Origin: Fimousia sp045616445
GTDB lineage: Bacteria; Bacillota; Clostridia; Lachnospirales; Lachnospiraceae
Length of the DNA stretch: 64,000 bases
Assembly (NCBI GenBank): GCA_045616445.1
Contig: JAZLGR010000026.1
Location: forward strand, 1 to 64,000
Reading direction: 5' to 3'
Shown: positions 1-8,468 of the stretch, in pieces
How the letters are laid out: each line of letters opens with the position of its first letter
How positions within the stretch are numbered: the first letter of the stretch is position 1
Notes under the pieces: model-generated
The model's database searches: none
The model's input: the letters and a program-made list of their open reading frames with translations, nothing else
What the model was told of the DNA's origin: nothing
Translations under genes and position numbers: made by a program

Positions 1-22
1 ATCACAATTTAGGAACCACTGG

Positions 23-334
23 CTAAACCTGTATTCCCTCCGGAATCTCACGGATGATATACTCGACATCCTCCAGCCATCCATATTCATTTCGTATTCG
101 TCTTCTGGAGACATAGCCATGGTGTTCCAGTTCCTTAATTGTTGTTCGCACAGCATCTACTCCATCTTTACTCAAAGTTGCCAGGCCCTTCATGTTATAA
201 TTCCAGTCCGGCGGCAAACCCAGCATCACAGAGAGTAATCCCTTGGCTTTCAATGACAGCTTTTGATCCTTCAGATGATAATTACTCATCACTGTATAAT
301 TTTTATTTTTCTCTACTCTAAAAACTTCTGACAT
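23..334 (-). CDS. Helix-turn-helix protein, replication-initiator-like, possibly C-terminally truncated
   Basis: A 103-residue protein with a winged-helix fold signature: the segment around residues 17-50 (MSNYHLKDQKLSLKAKGLL, then PPDWNY) followed by GLATLSKDGVDAVRTTIKELEHHGYV is the N-terminal DNA-binding domain of the initiator/DnaD-like proteins carried by Firmicutes plasmids and conjugative elements. Family members I know are usually 200-300 residues, with a longer C-terminal part after REIPEG; here a TAG follows within three codons, so this may be a truncated copy or a short variant. A GAGGAGG site lies about 8 bp before the ATG. It follows parB on the same strand, a pairing typical of mobile elements. 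The function in replication or regulation is inferred from the fold only. Confidence 0.7.
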   Translation of the reverse strand: MSEVFRVEKNKNYTVMSNYHLKDQKLSLKAKGLLSVMLGLPPDWNYNMKGLATLSKDGVDAVRTTIKELEHHGYVSRRRIRNEYGWLEDVEYIIREIPEGIQV

Positions 335-361
335 ATATAATTTCCTCCTCTAAAATAAAAA

Positions 362-384
362 TGCAGACACTATACATGCCTGCA
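362..384 (-). terminator. Terminator-like hairpin between parB and the HTH gene
   Basis: On the minus strand an 8-bp stem (TGCAGGCA / TGTCTGCA, one G-T wobble) with a 7-nt loop is followed by TTTTTATTTT, just after parB and before the Shine-Dalgarno of the HTH gene. It could reduce read-through from parB into the downstream gene. Confidence 0.55.
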
Positions 385-401
385 CTCTCTAAACAACTAT
401 G

Positions 402-1322
402 TTACTTTAAATATTTCTTTGCCCATCCGGCCAGCAGCTTCTCTATAAGCTCCACCTGCTGCACCGGAGTGAAACCTTTCGGGAAATACTTCTGTATTCT
501 CTCCATTGGAATTTTGACTTGCTCTCTCTGATTTGGCTTTATCTCTTCCAGAATCGAACAAATATCATCCATCGTAAGTCCTTTCTGCTGACTGATCCGT
601 TTCATTCGATTCGCCTGTGACAGGGATGGAATACTCTGTTCCAGATCCATGATGGCATGCAATTCATACTGCTCATTCTCTCTCAAAAAAGACAGTTCCA
701 CAGCAGATGTCAGTGCCAGCTTTCCTTCATCCACCATAAGAAGAATCTGTGGTATCAGATAGGTCAGTCGAATATATCGTTTGATCTGATTTACATTCTC
801 TCCTACCATTTTTGCCAACAATTCATTACTTCTACTGGGTGTTAATTCTTTTACACCCTGATTTTCATTATACTTCGGTTCAACTTGAGCCGAAGTCATC
901 ATATTCTTCTTTCCCTGATGTTTCATCGCTTCAAGCCGCATCTTATAAGCAAATGCCTTTTCACTTGGCTTAATGTGCTCTCTGTGAAGATTGCTGTCTG
1001 TCATAGCTATGATCGCCTGATCATCATCCATATCTCTGATGATTGCTGGCACTTCACTGAGTCCTGCCATTTCCGCAGCCATCTTTCGTCTGTGTCCGGA
1101 TACGATCTCGAATCGGTAGTTTTCATCCTTAACAGGTCGAATCAATAGCGGCACCAGAATCCCTTCTGTTTGAATACTTTCTACCAGTTCCAGCATCGCA
1201 GCATCCTTTTCCACATGATATGGGTGGTTTGAAAATGCCCTCATTGCACTAATTCTTACCATTCCACCCTCTACACCCGATTCGTAACTACGAGATGAAC
1301 ACATCGACTTATTTCCAGCCAT
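402..1322 (-). CDS. parB: ParB/Spo0J-family partition protein, mobile-element type
   Basis: A ParB-family DNA-binding protein of about 306 residues. The N-terminal ParB/sulfiredoxin-like CTPase domain shows LVESIQTEGILVPLLIRP, the conserved GHRR motif (EIVSGHRRKMAAEMAG) and the LHREHIKPSEKAFAY segment. A central helix-turn-helix follows (LAKMVGENVNQIKRYIRL). The sequence resembles the ParB carried on Tn916/Tn1549-like conjugative elements more than chromosomal Spo0J, and no parA/soj lies on the rlmD side. The start chosen is the ATG at 1322, 8 bp after GGAGG; an in-frame ATG 33 bp upstream lacks such a site. Its place next to the 3' end of rlmD suggests it is the outermost gene of an integrated element extending left of the window. 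Confidence 0.88.
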   Translation of the reverse strand: MAGNKSMCSSRSYESGVEGGMVRISAMRAFSNHPYHVEKDAAMLELVESIQTEGILVPLLIRPVKDENYRFEIVSGHRRKMAAEMAGLSEVPAIIRDMDDDQAIIAMTDSNLHREHIKPSEKAFAYKMRLEAMKHQGKKNMMTSAQVEPKYNENQGVKELTPSRSNELLAKMVGENVNQIKRYIRLTYLIPQILLMVDEGKLALTSAVELSFLRENEQYELHAIMDLEQSIPSLSQANRMKRISQQKGLTMDDICSILEEIKPNQREQVKIPMERIQKYFPKGFTPVQQVELIEKLLAGWAKKYLK

Positions 1323-1581
1323 TTTTCTTTCCTCCGATCTGTACTTTGACAACAAAAATGCGCCTGCTTCTAAATGGTCCCCAAAACCTTAGAAAACAAG
1401 CGCTTTTTCGCATTTCTTTATTCAGTTTTCGAAGAATTTCATCTTATCTCTGATGTATTCACTCATACGATATGCAGAACCACTGACACGTCCACACTGT
1501 CGATGACCTCCTTTTTGCGCCCCTTCTTAGTAACGGAGTCAAATCTCCAAAACCGTGAAAAGTGCTTAAAACAAAGGATTT
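1323..1581. other. Gene-free boundary between the putative mobile element and rlmD
   Basis: About 260 bp with no supportable gene; the rightward reading frame here has no ribosome site or recognisable product. It separates parB from the last codons of rlmD and should contain the outer end of the element. The conserved rlmD 3'-terminal codons for HVETVCLL lie just to the right (about 1606-1632); equivalent sequence at the end of this gene is the insertion target of several streptococcal elements. No second copy of it is visible inside the window. Confidence 0.45.
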
Positions 1582-2970
1582 CTACATATTCTTCTTCTCG
1601 TTTCGATGTAGTAAACATACAGTCTCCACATGAGCGGTATGGCCGAACTGATCCACAACACTGACCTTCTCCACCTGATAGCCCTTTTCGCCAAGGATCT
1701 TCACATCTCTTGCAAGAGTTGCAGGGTCGCAGCTGACATAGACGATCTTCTTCGGTGCCATGGTGACCATGGTTTCTAAACAGACGATGTCGCAGCCCTT
1801 TCTTGGTGGGTCGACTACAATGACTTCTGCGTAGACACCGTTCTTTTTATATTCTCGTGGAAGGACTTCTTCTGCCTTTCCAACAAAAAATTCTGTATTT
1901 TCAAAGCCATTTAATGCTGCATTGTGTTTTGCATCTTCGATGGCCTGTGGCACGATCTCGACGCCATATACCTTCTTTGCTTTTTGTGCAAGGAATAAGG
2001 AGATAGTTCCGATACCGCAGTATAAATCCCACACGATTTCATCCCCGTGAAGGTCTGCATATTCCAATGCTTTTCCATAGAGCACTTCGGTCTGGCGTGG
2101 ATTTACCTGATAGAAGGATAGTGGAGAAATCTGATATTTAACATTGCCGATGTAATCAGTGATATATGTTTCTCCCCAAATCGGCACCACGCGGTCTCCT
2201 AAAATACGATTTGTCTTTTCTTTATTAATGTTTAATGTAATGCTGGTCATGCCTTCGATGGCAGTCAATGCTTCCACCAGTTCAGTAATATTCGGTAAGG
2301 ACTTCTTACCTCCATTGATGATCAGGCACACCATAATCTGGCCAGTCTGAAAGCCCACACGAGTGAGAACATGGCGAAGGACTCCGCTATGATTTTTCTC
2401 GTCATAGGATTTCACATGATTTTTCCGTGCATAATCCATGACAATTTCAAGGATCTGTTCGTTGACCTCTGCCTGAATGTAGCAATGGGTATTCTCAATA
2501 ATGGAATGGGTTCTTCCGGCATAAAATCCGGTGATGAGCTTTCCATCTTTATTCACACCAACCGGGAACTGGGCCTTATTGCGGTAATAATACGGATGCT
2601 CCATACCATAGATTGGCTCCATCTTCTCTTCGATTCCTACAAGTCCGCCGATTCTCTCCAAGCAGTTCTTCACCTTATCAAACTTCCAGGCAAGCTGTCT
2701 TTCATAGGAGAGATGCTGCAGACTGCATCCACCGCACTTGGCCGCCACTGGGCACACCGGCTCCACGCGGTCCACACCCTTCGTCACGATGCGTTCAATT
2801 CTTGCATAGCCATAATTCTTCTTAAGCTTCATGACTTTCGCTTCCACCACATCGCCGATGACTGCACCATTAATAAAGAAGGTAAAGCCATCCACGCGGC
2901 CAATCCCTTCCCCGGAGCTTCCCAAGTCTGTAATTTCAATTGTAATTGTCTGATTTTTCTTAAATTCCAT
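1582..2970 (-). CDS. rlmD: 23S rRNA (uracil-C5)-methyltransferase, RlmD/RumA family
   Basis: An SAM-dependent RNA m5U methyltransferase. It has an N-terminal TRAM domain (about residues 1-60), four cysteines of the iron-sulfur site (CPVAAKCGGC plus one later), the Rossmann motif IVWDLYCGIGTISLFLA, the VVDPPRKGCD motif and the catalytic loop YVSCDPATLARD. It ends with HVETVCLLHRNEKKNM. The start is set at 2970 (MEFKKN), where the TRAM domain begins; another ATG at 3006 would add 12 residues and neither has a strong ribosome site. It follows the YhaM-like gene closely and is probably cotranscribed with it. Its 3' end adjoins a putative integrated element, so the last residues may come from the element's end. 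Confidence 0.93.
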   Translation of the reverse strand: MEFKKNQTITIEITDLGSSGEGIGRVDGFTFFINGAVIGDVVEAKVMKLKKNYGYARIERIVTKGVDRVEPVCPVAAKCGGCSLQHLSYERQLAWKFDKVKNCLERIGGLVGIEEKMEPIYGMEHPYYYRNKAQFPVGVNKDGKLITGFYAGRTHSIIENTHCYIQAEVNEQILEIVMDYARKNHVKSYDEKNHSGVLRHVLTRVGFQTGQIMVCLIINGGKKSLPNITELVEALTAIEGMTSITLNINKEKTNRILGDRVVPIWGETYITDYIGNVKYQISPLSFYQVNPRQTEVLYGKALEYADLHGDEIVWDLYCGIGTISLFLAQKAKKVYGVEIVPQAIEDAKHNAALNGFENTEFFVGKAEEVLPREYKKNGVYAEVIVVDPPRKGCDIVCLETMVTMAPKKIVYVSCDPATLARDVKILGEKGYQVEKVSVVDQFGHTAHVETVCLLHRNEKKNM

Positions 2971-3012
2971 GAATATTCTACTTTCTAATCCAAAAGAATA
3001 TGGCATCCCTTA

Positions 3013-3963
3013 TTATTTACCGGAGGTTGGTCGGATGTTGCTCTCAAATACACGCTGGAATCCTAACCATTCACTGTCTGAACTCTTAGGTTCCTGCTTT
3101 AATGCTTCCTTGAAAGACTGAATCTTGGCATCAGTATTATCTGCCATTGCAAGGGCAACTGCTTCGATCAATGCAGGCTTCTTCGGTGAACCAAATTCTA
3201 ATTCACCGTGATGGGCAAGAATCAGATGTTTTACTTCATTGGCAAGCTTTACTGGAAATCCTGGAATCTCTCTCATGTAGCGGTCTAACTTGATGGCTCC
3301 CATGACAATGTGTCCTACTAACTGTCCTTCATCGGTATAATCATTCTGTGGGAATTCGGATAATTCTCCAACCTTTCCGATGTCATGGAACAGTGCGCAC
3401 ATAACCAGTAAATCTCTGTTTAATTCCGGATACTGGGTGCAGTAGAATTCACACATCTTGGCAACTGACACAGAGTGTTCTAATAGTCCGCCCATAAATC
3501 CATGATGGACAGACTTCGCTGCAGAGTGCTTCACGAATTCCTTAGCAAATGCTTTGTCCTCGAAAAATACCTTCTCTGCCAGCTGACGCATATAGATATT
3601 CTCTGTTTTCTTGATCATCTCTGTCAGATCCTTCCAGAGAAGCTTCACATCCTTGTCTGTACAAGGCATATAATCTTCTGGATAGTATTCTCCTTCATCC
3701 GCCTTACGCACTCTTCGGATATTCAACTGGTTGGAACCCTGAAATACTGTAATCTGGCCATCTACACGGATATAATCCATGGATTCAAAGTGTCCGATTC
3801 CATTATTCAAATCCCAGATCTTAGCATCTACGGTACCTGTTTTATCCTGTAATAAGCAGGCATAGTAAGTTTTTCCTGCTTTGGTCTTTAAAATCTGTTT
3901 CTGCTTGCAGAGGTAAACATCAGATATCATATCCCCTTCACGCATTTCATTAATATATCTCAT
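3013..3963 (-). CDS. yhaM: 3'-5' exoribonuclease YhaM family (OB-fold plus HD domain)
   Basis: 316 residues, the usual length of YhaM. The N-terminal OB-fold (about 15-90: LKTKAGKTYYACLLQDKTGTV and DGQITVFQGSNQLNI) binds nucleic acid. The HD phosphohydrolase domain follows: GGLLEHSVSVAKMC, the ALFHDIGK motif, and a later HLILAHHGELEFGSP. Family members degrade RNA and DNA 3' to 5' with manganese. Translation starts at 3963 with AGGAG 5 bp upstream. It diverges from mutS2, with about 180 bp of shared upstream region, and precedes rlmD. Confidence 0.9.
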   Translation of the reverse strand: MRYINEMREGDMISDVYLCKQKQILKTKAGKTYYACLLQDKTGTVDAKIWDLNNGIGHFESMDYIRVDGQITVFQGSNQLNIRRVRKADEGEYYPEDYMPCTDKDVKLLWKDLTEMIKKTENIYMRQLAEKVFFEDKAFAKEFVKHSAAKSVHHGFMGGLLEHSVSVAKMCEFYCTQYPELNRDLLVMCALFHDIGKVGELSEFPQNDYTDEGQLVGHIVMGAIKLDRYMREIPGFPVKLANEVKHLILAHHGELEFGSPKKPALIEAVALAMADNTDAKIQSFKEALKQEPKSSDSEWLGFQRVFESNIRPTSGK

Positions 3964-4017
3964 AAAGTCTCCTATTCTAAGCCAATTCCTTGAGGCATCT
4001 TTATCCTATCATATCTC

Positions 4018-4039
4018 TATGTCCAGACTTGCGGACATA
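4018..4039. repeat. Inverted repeat TATGTCC-N8-GGACATA between yhaM and mutS2
   Basis: A perfect 7-bp inverted repeat with an 8-bp spacer in the divergent promoter region. It could be an operator or the base of a leader hairpin; there is no T-run to make it a terminator. No regulator is assigned. Confidence 0.35.
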
Positions 4040-4069
4040 CAACACCTATTTTAGCTCATACACACGTAT

Positions 4070-4098
4070 TTTACAATTATTTTTATGTATGCTAAAAT
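4070..4098 (+). promoter_or_regulatory. Putative sigma-A promoter of mutS2
   Basis: TTTACA (4070-4075) and TAAAAT (4093-4098) separated by 17 bp, about 43 bp ahead of the mutS2 ATG. Confidence 0.6.
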
Positions 4099-4140
4099 AA
4101 CTTTATGTATGCCATTTCAGGCACAGAAAGGACGAAAGAC

Positions 4141-6549
4141 ATGAACGAACGTGCATTACGCATTTTAGAATACAACAAAATTATCGATCAGCTGACAACT
4201 CATGCGTCCTCTGAGATGGGAAAGGACGTATGTAAGCATCTGGTTCCTTCCACAGATTTAGCAGAAATTATGCTTGCACAGGAACAGACCAAAGATGCCT
4301 TAAGCCGTATCTACCGTTTCGGAAGCATCTCATTTGCGGGGCTTAAGAATATCACAGCTTCCTTAAAGCGTCTTGAGGTCCAGGCATCCCTAAGCTCCGG
4401 CGAGCTTTTAGATGTGGCTAGAATTCTGGAAATCGTAGATAATGCCAAGCAATACAGCGACAGGGAAGACATTGACGACGGATATGACTCCCTTGATGGC
4501 ATGTTCAATGAACTGATTTCCATGACTGCCCTTCTGCTCGACATCAGAAGATGTATCATTGCTGTGGATGAGATCAGTGACGAGGCTTCCTCCGCGTTAA
4601 AGCAGATTCGCCGCAACATCAAGGCAACCAATAATAAGGTGCATTCCCAGTTAGCTTCCATCGTCAACTCCCAATCCAATAAGAGCTTACTTCAGGACAG
4701 CATCATTACTATGAGAAATGGCCGTTACTGTATCCCGGTGAAAGCCGGACACAGAAGCAGCTTTCCTGGTATGATCCACGATCAGTCCTCCTCCGGTAAC
4801 ACCTTATTTATCGAACCGATGGCTGTTGTTCAGCTGAATAACCAGTTGAAGGAATTAGAGCTTCAGGAACATGCAGAAATTGAGCGTGTACTTGCTGCAC
4901 TCTCTGAACAGGTCGCATTCGAAGCCGAAGACCTTGCTTATAACATCGACATTTTGAAAAAGCTTGACTTCATCTTTGCCAAAGCCAAGTTTGCCCGTTC
5001 CTATGACGGAAGCGAACCACTCTTTAACAGCGAAGGTATCATTGAAATCAAGCAGGGGCGCCATCCGCTTCTGGATAAGAAGAAGGTTGTTCCAATTAAT
5101 CTGACGCTGGGGGATACATTTGACATGCTCATCGTCACCGGACCAAACACCGGTGGTAAGACTGTCTCCTTAAAAACTGTGGGATTATTCTCCCTCATGG
5201 GACAGGCCGGGCTGCACATTCCTGCATTCCAGGGTTCCCGCCTGACAATTTTTGATGAAATTTACGCAGATATCGGGGATGAACAGAGTATCGAACAGAA
5301 CCTGTCCACTTTCTCCTCCCATATGACCAACATTGTCCACATTGTCGACAATGCAACGCCGAACAGCTTAGTATTGCTCGATGAGCTTTGTGGCGGAACA
5401 GACCCAATCGAAGGGGCTGCCCTTGCCATCTCCATTCTGTCCAACTTACTGGGACGCGGTATCAAGACAATGGCAACCACCCACTACAGTGAGCTTAAGA
5501 TGTTTGCACTGTCCACTCCTGGCATTGAAAATGCTTCCTGTGAGTTTGACGTTGAGACCTTAAGCCCAACCTATCGACTTTTGGTCGGTGTTCCTGGGAA
5601 GAGTAATGCATTTGCCATCTCACAGAAGCTTGGACTTGACAGCACCATCATCGCATCTGCCAACTCCCAGATTGACGAATCTGTTCAGGATTTTGAATCC
5701 CTGCTGGCAGACTTGGAAAAGAGCAAGCGCAAGATTGAGGAGGAACAGGAACGAATCTATGAATATAAGAAAGAGATCGAACAGTTAAAGACAAATCTCA
5801 AGCAGAAACAGGATGACGTGAAGGAAAAACGGGCACAGATTCTTGCGGATGCAAGAGAAGAAGCTTACTTAATCATCACGGAAGCCAAGGAAGTGGCAGA
5901 CGAAACCATTAAAAAGTACAACAGTTGGAGCAAGCATCCGGAACAGAACAATACCAAGCGCATGGAAAAAAGACGTTCCGACCTTCGCAAGCGTATGTCA
6001 GATTTGGAGAAGGACATGGCCTACAAGGGCAAACAGGGTTCCGGCAAGCATCGTAAGGAAGATTTCTCCATCGGCGATGAGGTTTTTGTTACAACCTTAA
6101 ACTTAAAGGGCGAGGTTGTATCCCTGCCAAATGCCAAGGGTGATTTATATGTTCAGATGGGTATGATGAGATCACTTGTTAATATCAAGAATCTTGAGAT
6201 CACCAAGAGCATGAATGAACAGAAGAAAGAATTGCAGAGAGAAACCACCAAGAAGAATCGTCCAAAGCGTGGCAATACAGGCAAAACAGCAATCAACAAA
6301 TCTGCAACCATATCTCCAGAGATCAATCTCCTTGGTCTGACAGTAGACGAAGGTATTGCCAAGTTAGAGAAGTACTTGGATGATGCATATCTTGCCAACC
6401 TGCCTCAGGTTCGTGTCGTACACGGCAAGGGCACTGGCGCACTGCGAAAGGGCATCCAGCAGTATCTGCGCAAGAATCCTTATGTGAGCAAATTCAAACA
6501 GGCAGAATTTGGCGAAGGGGATCTGGGCGTTACCATCGTATATCTGTAA
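4141..6549 (+). CDS. mutS2: MutS2 family endonuclease / ribosome-rescue ATPase
   Basis: About 802 residues from the chosen ATG, which follows an AAGGA site; an in-frame ATG 36 bp upstream lies too close to the promoter. Domains in order: MutS core/clamp helices, the ABC-type ATPase (TGPNTGGKTVSLKT Walker A; LLDELCGGTDP signature and Walker B; ATTHYSELK), a long charged coiled coil (about 520-640), and a C-terminal Smr domain with VRVVHGKGTGALR. The mismatch-binding N-terminal domain of MutS1 is absent, as expected for MutS2. Family roles are suppression of recombination and recognition of collided ribosomes; which applies here cannot be told from sequence. It is monocistronic, ending at a strong terminator. 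Confidence 0.96.
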   Translation: MNERALRILEYNKIIDQLTTHASSEMGKDVCKHLVPSTDLAEIMLAQEQTKDALSRIYRFGSISFAGLKNITASLKRLEVQASLSSGELLDVARILEIVDNAKQYSDREDIDDGYDSLDGMFNELISMTALLLDIRRCIIAVDEISDEASSALKQIRRNIKATNNKVHSQLASIVNSQSNKSLLQDSIITMRNGRYCIPVKAGHRSSFPGMIHDQSSSGNTLFIEPMAVVQLNNQLKELELQEHAEIERVLAALSEQVAFEAEDLAYNIDILKKLDFIFAKAKFARSYDGSEPLFNSEGIIEIKQGRHPLLDKKKVVPINLTLGDTFDMLIVTGPNTGGKTVSLKTVGLFSLMGQAGLHIPAFQGSRLTIFDEIYADIGDEQSIEQNLSTFSSHMTNIVHIVDNATPNSLVLLDELCGGTDPIEGAALAISILSNLLGRGIKTMATTHYSELKMFALSTPGIENASCEFDVETLSPTYRLLVGVPGKSNAFAISQKLGLDSTIIASANSQIDESVQDFESLLADLEKSKRKIEEEQERIYEYKKEIEQLKTNLKQKQDDVKEKRAQILADAREEAYLIITEAKEVADETIKKYNSWSKHPEQNNTKRMEKRRSDLRKRMSDLEKDMAYKGKQGSGKHRKEDFSIGDEVFVTTLNLKGEVVSLPNAKGDLYVQMGMMRSLVNIKNLEITKSMNEQKKELQRETTKKNRPKRGNTGKTAINKSATISPEINLLGLTVDEGIAKLEKYLDDAYLANLPQVRVVHGKGTGALRKGIQQYLRKNPYVSKFKQAEFGEGDLGVTIVYL

Positions 6550-6591
6550 TAGGATAATTTGAATATTTTAATTTTATATATTTGAACAAAA

Positions 6592-6620
6592 AAAGAGCAC
6601 ATGGAAACCATGTGCTCTTT
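6592..6620. terminator. Bidirectional intrinsic terminator after mutS2
   Basis: A perfect 13-bp stem (AAAGAGCACATGG / CCATGTGCTCTTT) with a 3-nt loop, with A-runs on the left and T-runs on the right. It works for mutS2 and for leftward transcription from the trmL side or a small RNA. Confidence 0.9.
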
Positions 6621-6719
6621 TTCATATAAAACACTAATAAGAAAAAACGGGCATACCCTAAAAGCATTTGTTTATATTACACACACTTTTTGGATACGTA
6701 GCATATATGCTATGCATTC

Positions 6720-6748
6720 ATTGTATTATATGCATATTCATTTGTCAA
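6720..6748 (-). promoter_or_regulatory. Leftward promoter with no gene behind it (candidate small RNA)
   Basis: On the minus strand TTGACA (6743-6748) and TACAAT (6720-6725) are exactly 17 bp apart, lying beyond the trmL stop codon. The next downstream element is the 6592-6620 terminator, giving a potential transcript of roughly 120 nt (about 6713 to 6590) without an apparent protein. Confidence 0.45.
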
Positions 6749-6799
6749 TTATATATACAATGCATATTTTCATACCTATCTATAGATATTATGCATAGG

Positions 6800-7291
6800 T
6801 TACCACTCGTAGCGATGGAGCTGACCTTCCATCTGGAAGTTCTCAAAGTTTTGCTGACGCAGCGCTTCGTAGGTAACAATCGCCACAGAATTGGATAAAT
6901 TCAGGGAACGAATATCATCTAACATCGGAATACGGATACAGGTGTCCTTGTTCTCTAACAGGATTTCTTCCGGAATACCTGCACTTTCCTTTCCGAACAT
7001 GATATAACATCCATCTTCATATGTGACGTCAGTATATGTCTGTTTGGATTTTGTTGTTGCCATATAGATTTTCGCGCCCGGATTCTTTGCCAGGAAATCT
7101 TCATAGTTGACATAAGTGCGGACATCTAACTTGTCCCAGTAATCGAGGCCTGCTCGCTTTACTGTCTTGTCATTGATTCGAAATCCAAGGGGTTCGATCA
7201 GATGAAGGACGGAACCTGTGGCAACGCAGGTTCTTCCAATATTACCAGTATTGGATGGCATCTCCGGTTCATGTAATACGATATGTAACAT
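6800..7291 (-). CDS. trmL: tRNA (cytidine/uridine(34)-2'-O)-methyltransferase TrmL
   Basis: 163 residues, a small SPOUT (trefoil-knot) methyltransferase of TrmL length. Conserved parts are the N-terminal EPEMPSNTGNIGRTC, the MFGKESAGIPEEI knot motif and the C-terminal RSLNLSNSVAIVTYEALRQ. The known role is 2'-O-methylation of the wobble nucleotide of certain leucine tRNAs. It starts 1 bp after the aminotransferase stop codon, indicating translational coupling and a shared transcript. Confidence 0.93.
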   Translation of the reverse strand: MLHIVLHEPEMPSNTGNIGRTCVATGSVLHLIEPLGFRINDKTVKRAGLDYWDKLDVRTYVNYEDFLAKNPGAKIYMATTKSKQTYTDVTYEDGCYIMFGKESAGIPEEILLENKDTCIRIPMLDDIRSLNLSNSVAIVTYEALRQQNFENFQMEGQLHRYEW

Positions 7292-7292
7292 C

Positions 7293-8468
7293 TTATCTAT
7301 TCTCTCTTAATTTTGTAATAAATCGTTCGATTCTTGTCATTGCTTCCTTCAGTTCCTGAATGGAGTATGCATAGGAGATTCGGATAAATCCTTCCCCACA
7401 ATCACCAAAGGCACTTCCTGGAACAACGGCAAGCTCTTCTGCTTCCAAAAGCTGCATTGCAAAATCTTCGGAATTGATACCGAATTCCTTGATGCATGGG
7501 AATAAGTAGAAAGCACCCTTTGCTTCAAAGCAAGGAAGTCCCATACGTTCAAATGCCTTTAACAGATATCTTCTTCTCTGGTTATAGGCAGTACGCATCT
7601 CTTCCACTTCATAATCACAGTTCTTAAGCGCTTCGATTCCCGCATACTGGCTGATGGTTGGTGCAGCCATGATGGTAAACTGATGGATCTTCACCATCTG
7701 ACGCATGATATCTCTTGGCGCTAATGCATAACCAAGTCTCCATCCAGTCATGGCAAATGCTTTGGAGAAGCCATTAACCACGATGGTTCTTTCCTTCATA
7801 TCCGGGAATGCACCGATGCTGTAATGAGGTTTTCCATAGGTCAATTCCCCATAGATTTCATCAGAGAGAATGAGCAGATCCTTCTCTTTGATATAATCTG
7901 CGATTGGTTCTAATTCTTCTTTTGTCATGATTGCTCCGGTTGGATTGTTCGGGAAGCACATGATAACAGCCTTCGTTTTGTCTGTAACCACGCTTTCTAA
8001 ATCTTCCACCGTAAGCTTAAATTCATTCTCTGCTTTTAATGGCAGAGAAACTGCTACGCCTCCTGCTAACGTAACACAAGGCAGATAAGATACGTAGCAA
8101 GGTTCTGCAACGACAACTTCGTCGCCTGGATTTAAGATTGCACGCATTGCAATATCAATGGCTTCACTACCACCAATGGTAACAATACATTCTTTTTCAT
8201 GATAATGAAGATCATACTTGCGCGCGGAATAATCACAGATTGCCTGTCGAAGCTCCACAAGACCTGAATTGGATGTATAGAAGGTTCTACCACGTTCCAA
8301 AGAATAGATTGCTTCTTCACGTACCTTCCAAGGTGTGTCAAAATCCGGTTCCCCAACCCCCAAAGAGATTGCTTCCGGCATCTCACTTACAATATCAAAA
8401 AACTTACGAATACCAGATGGCGCAATCTGTACGATCTGGTCGGATAAAAATCTGCTGCTATCTCCCAT
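7293..8468 (-). CDS. PLP-dependent class I/II aminotransferase
   Basis: 391 residues of fold-type I aminotransferase: an N-terminal substrate loop (ISLGVGEPDFDTP), CFPNNPTGAIM, SDEIYGELTY (the Asp binding the pyridine nitrogen), the lysine motif VVNGFSKAFAMTGWRLGY and the C-terminal arginine segment EGFIRISYAYS. It belongs to the aspartate/aromatic (PatA-like) group, but the amino-acid substrate cannot be named. Its ATG overlaps the stop codon of the upstream Lrp gene (TAATG), so the two are coupled and the regulator may respond to its substrate or product. Confidence 0.9.
   Translation of the reverse strand: MGDSSRFLSDQIVQIAPSGIRKFFDIVSEMPEAISLGVGEPDFDTPWKVREEAIYSLERGRTFYTSNSGLVELRQAICDYSARKYDLHYHEKECIVTIGGSEAIDIAMRAILNPGDEVVVAEPCYVSYLPCVTLAGGVAVSLPLKAENEFKLTVEDLESVVTDKTKAVIMCFPNNPTGAIMTKEELEPIADYIKEKDLLILSDEIYGELTYGKPHYSIGAFPDMKERTIVVNGFSKAFAMTGWRLGYALAPRDIMRQMVKIHQFTIMAAPTISQYAGIEALKNCDYEVEEMRTAYNQRRRYLLKAFERMGLPCFEAKGAFYLFPCIKEFGINSEDFAMQLLEAEELAVVPGSAFGDCGEGFIRISYAYSIQELKEAMTRIERFITKLRENR

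Noticed and set aside
402..1322. ParB as the chromosomal Spo0J close to the origin, given the DnaA boxes at the other end of the window
   Set aside because: No soj/parA, gidB or rpmH neighbours; the companion HTH gene and position by rlmD favour a mobile element.
2371..2988. Plus-strand frame of 205 codons opposite rlmD
   Set aside because: rlmD motifs account for this sequence; the frame is an antisense shadow.
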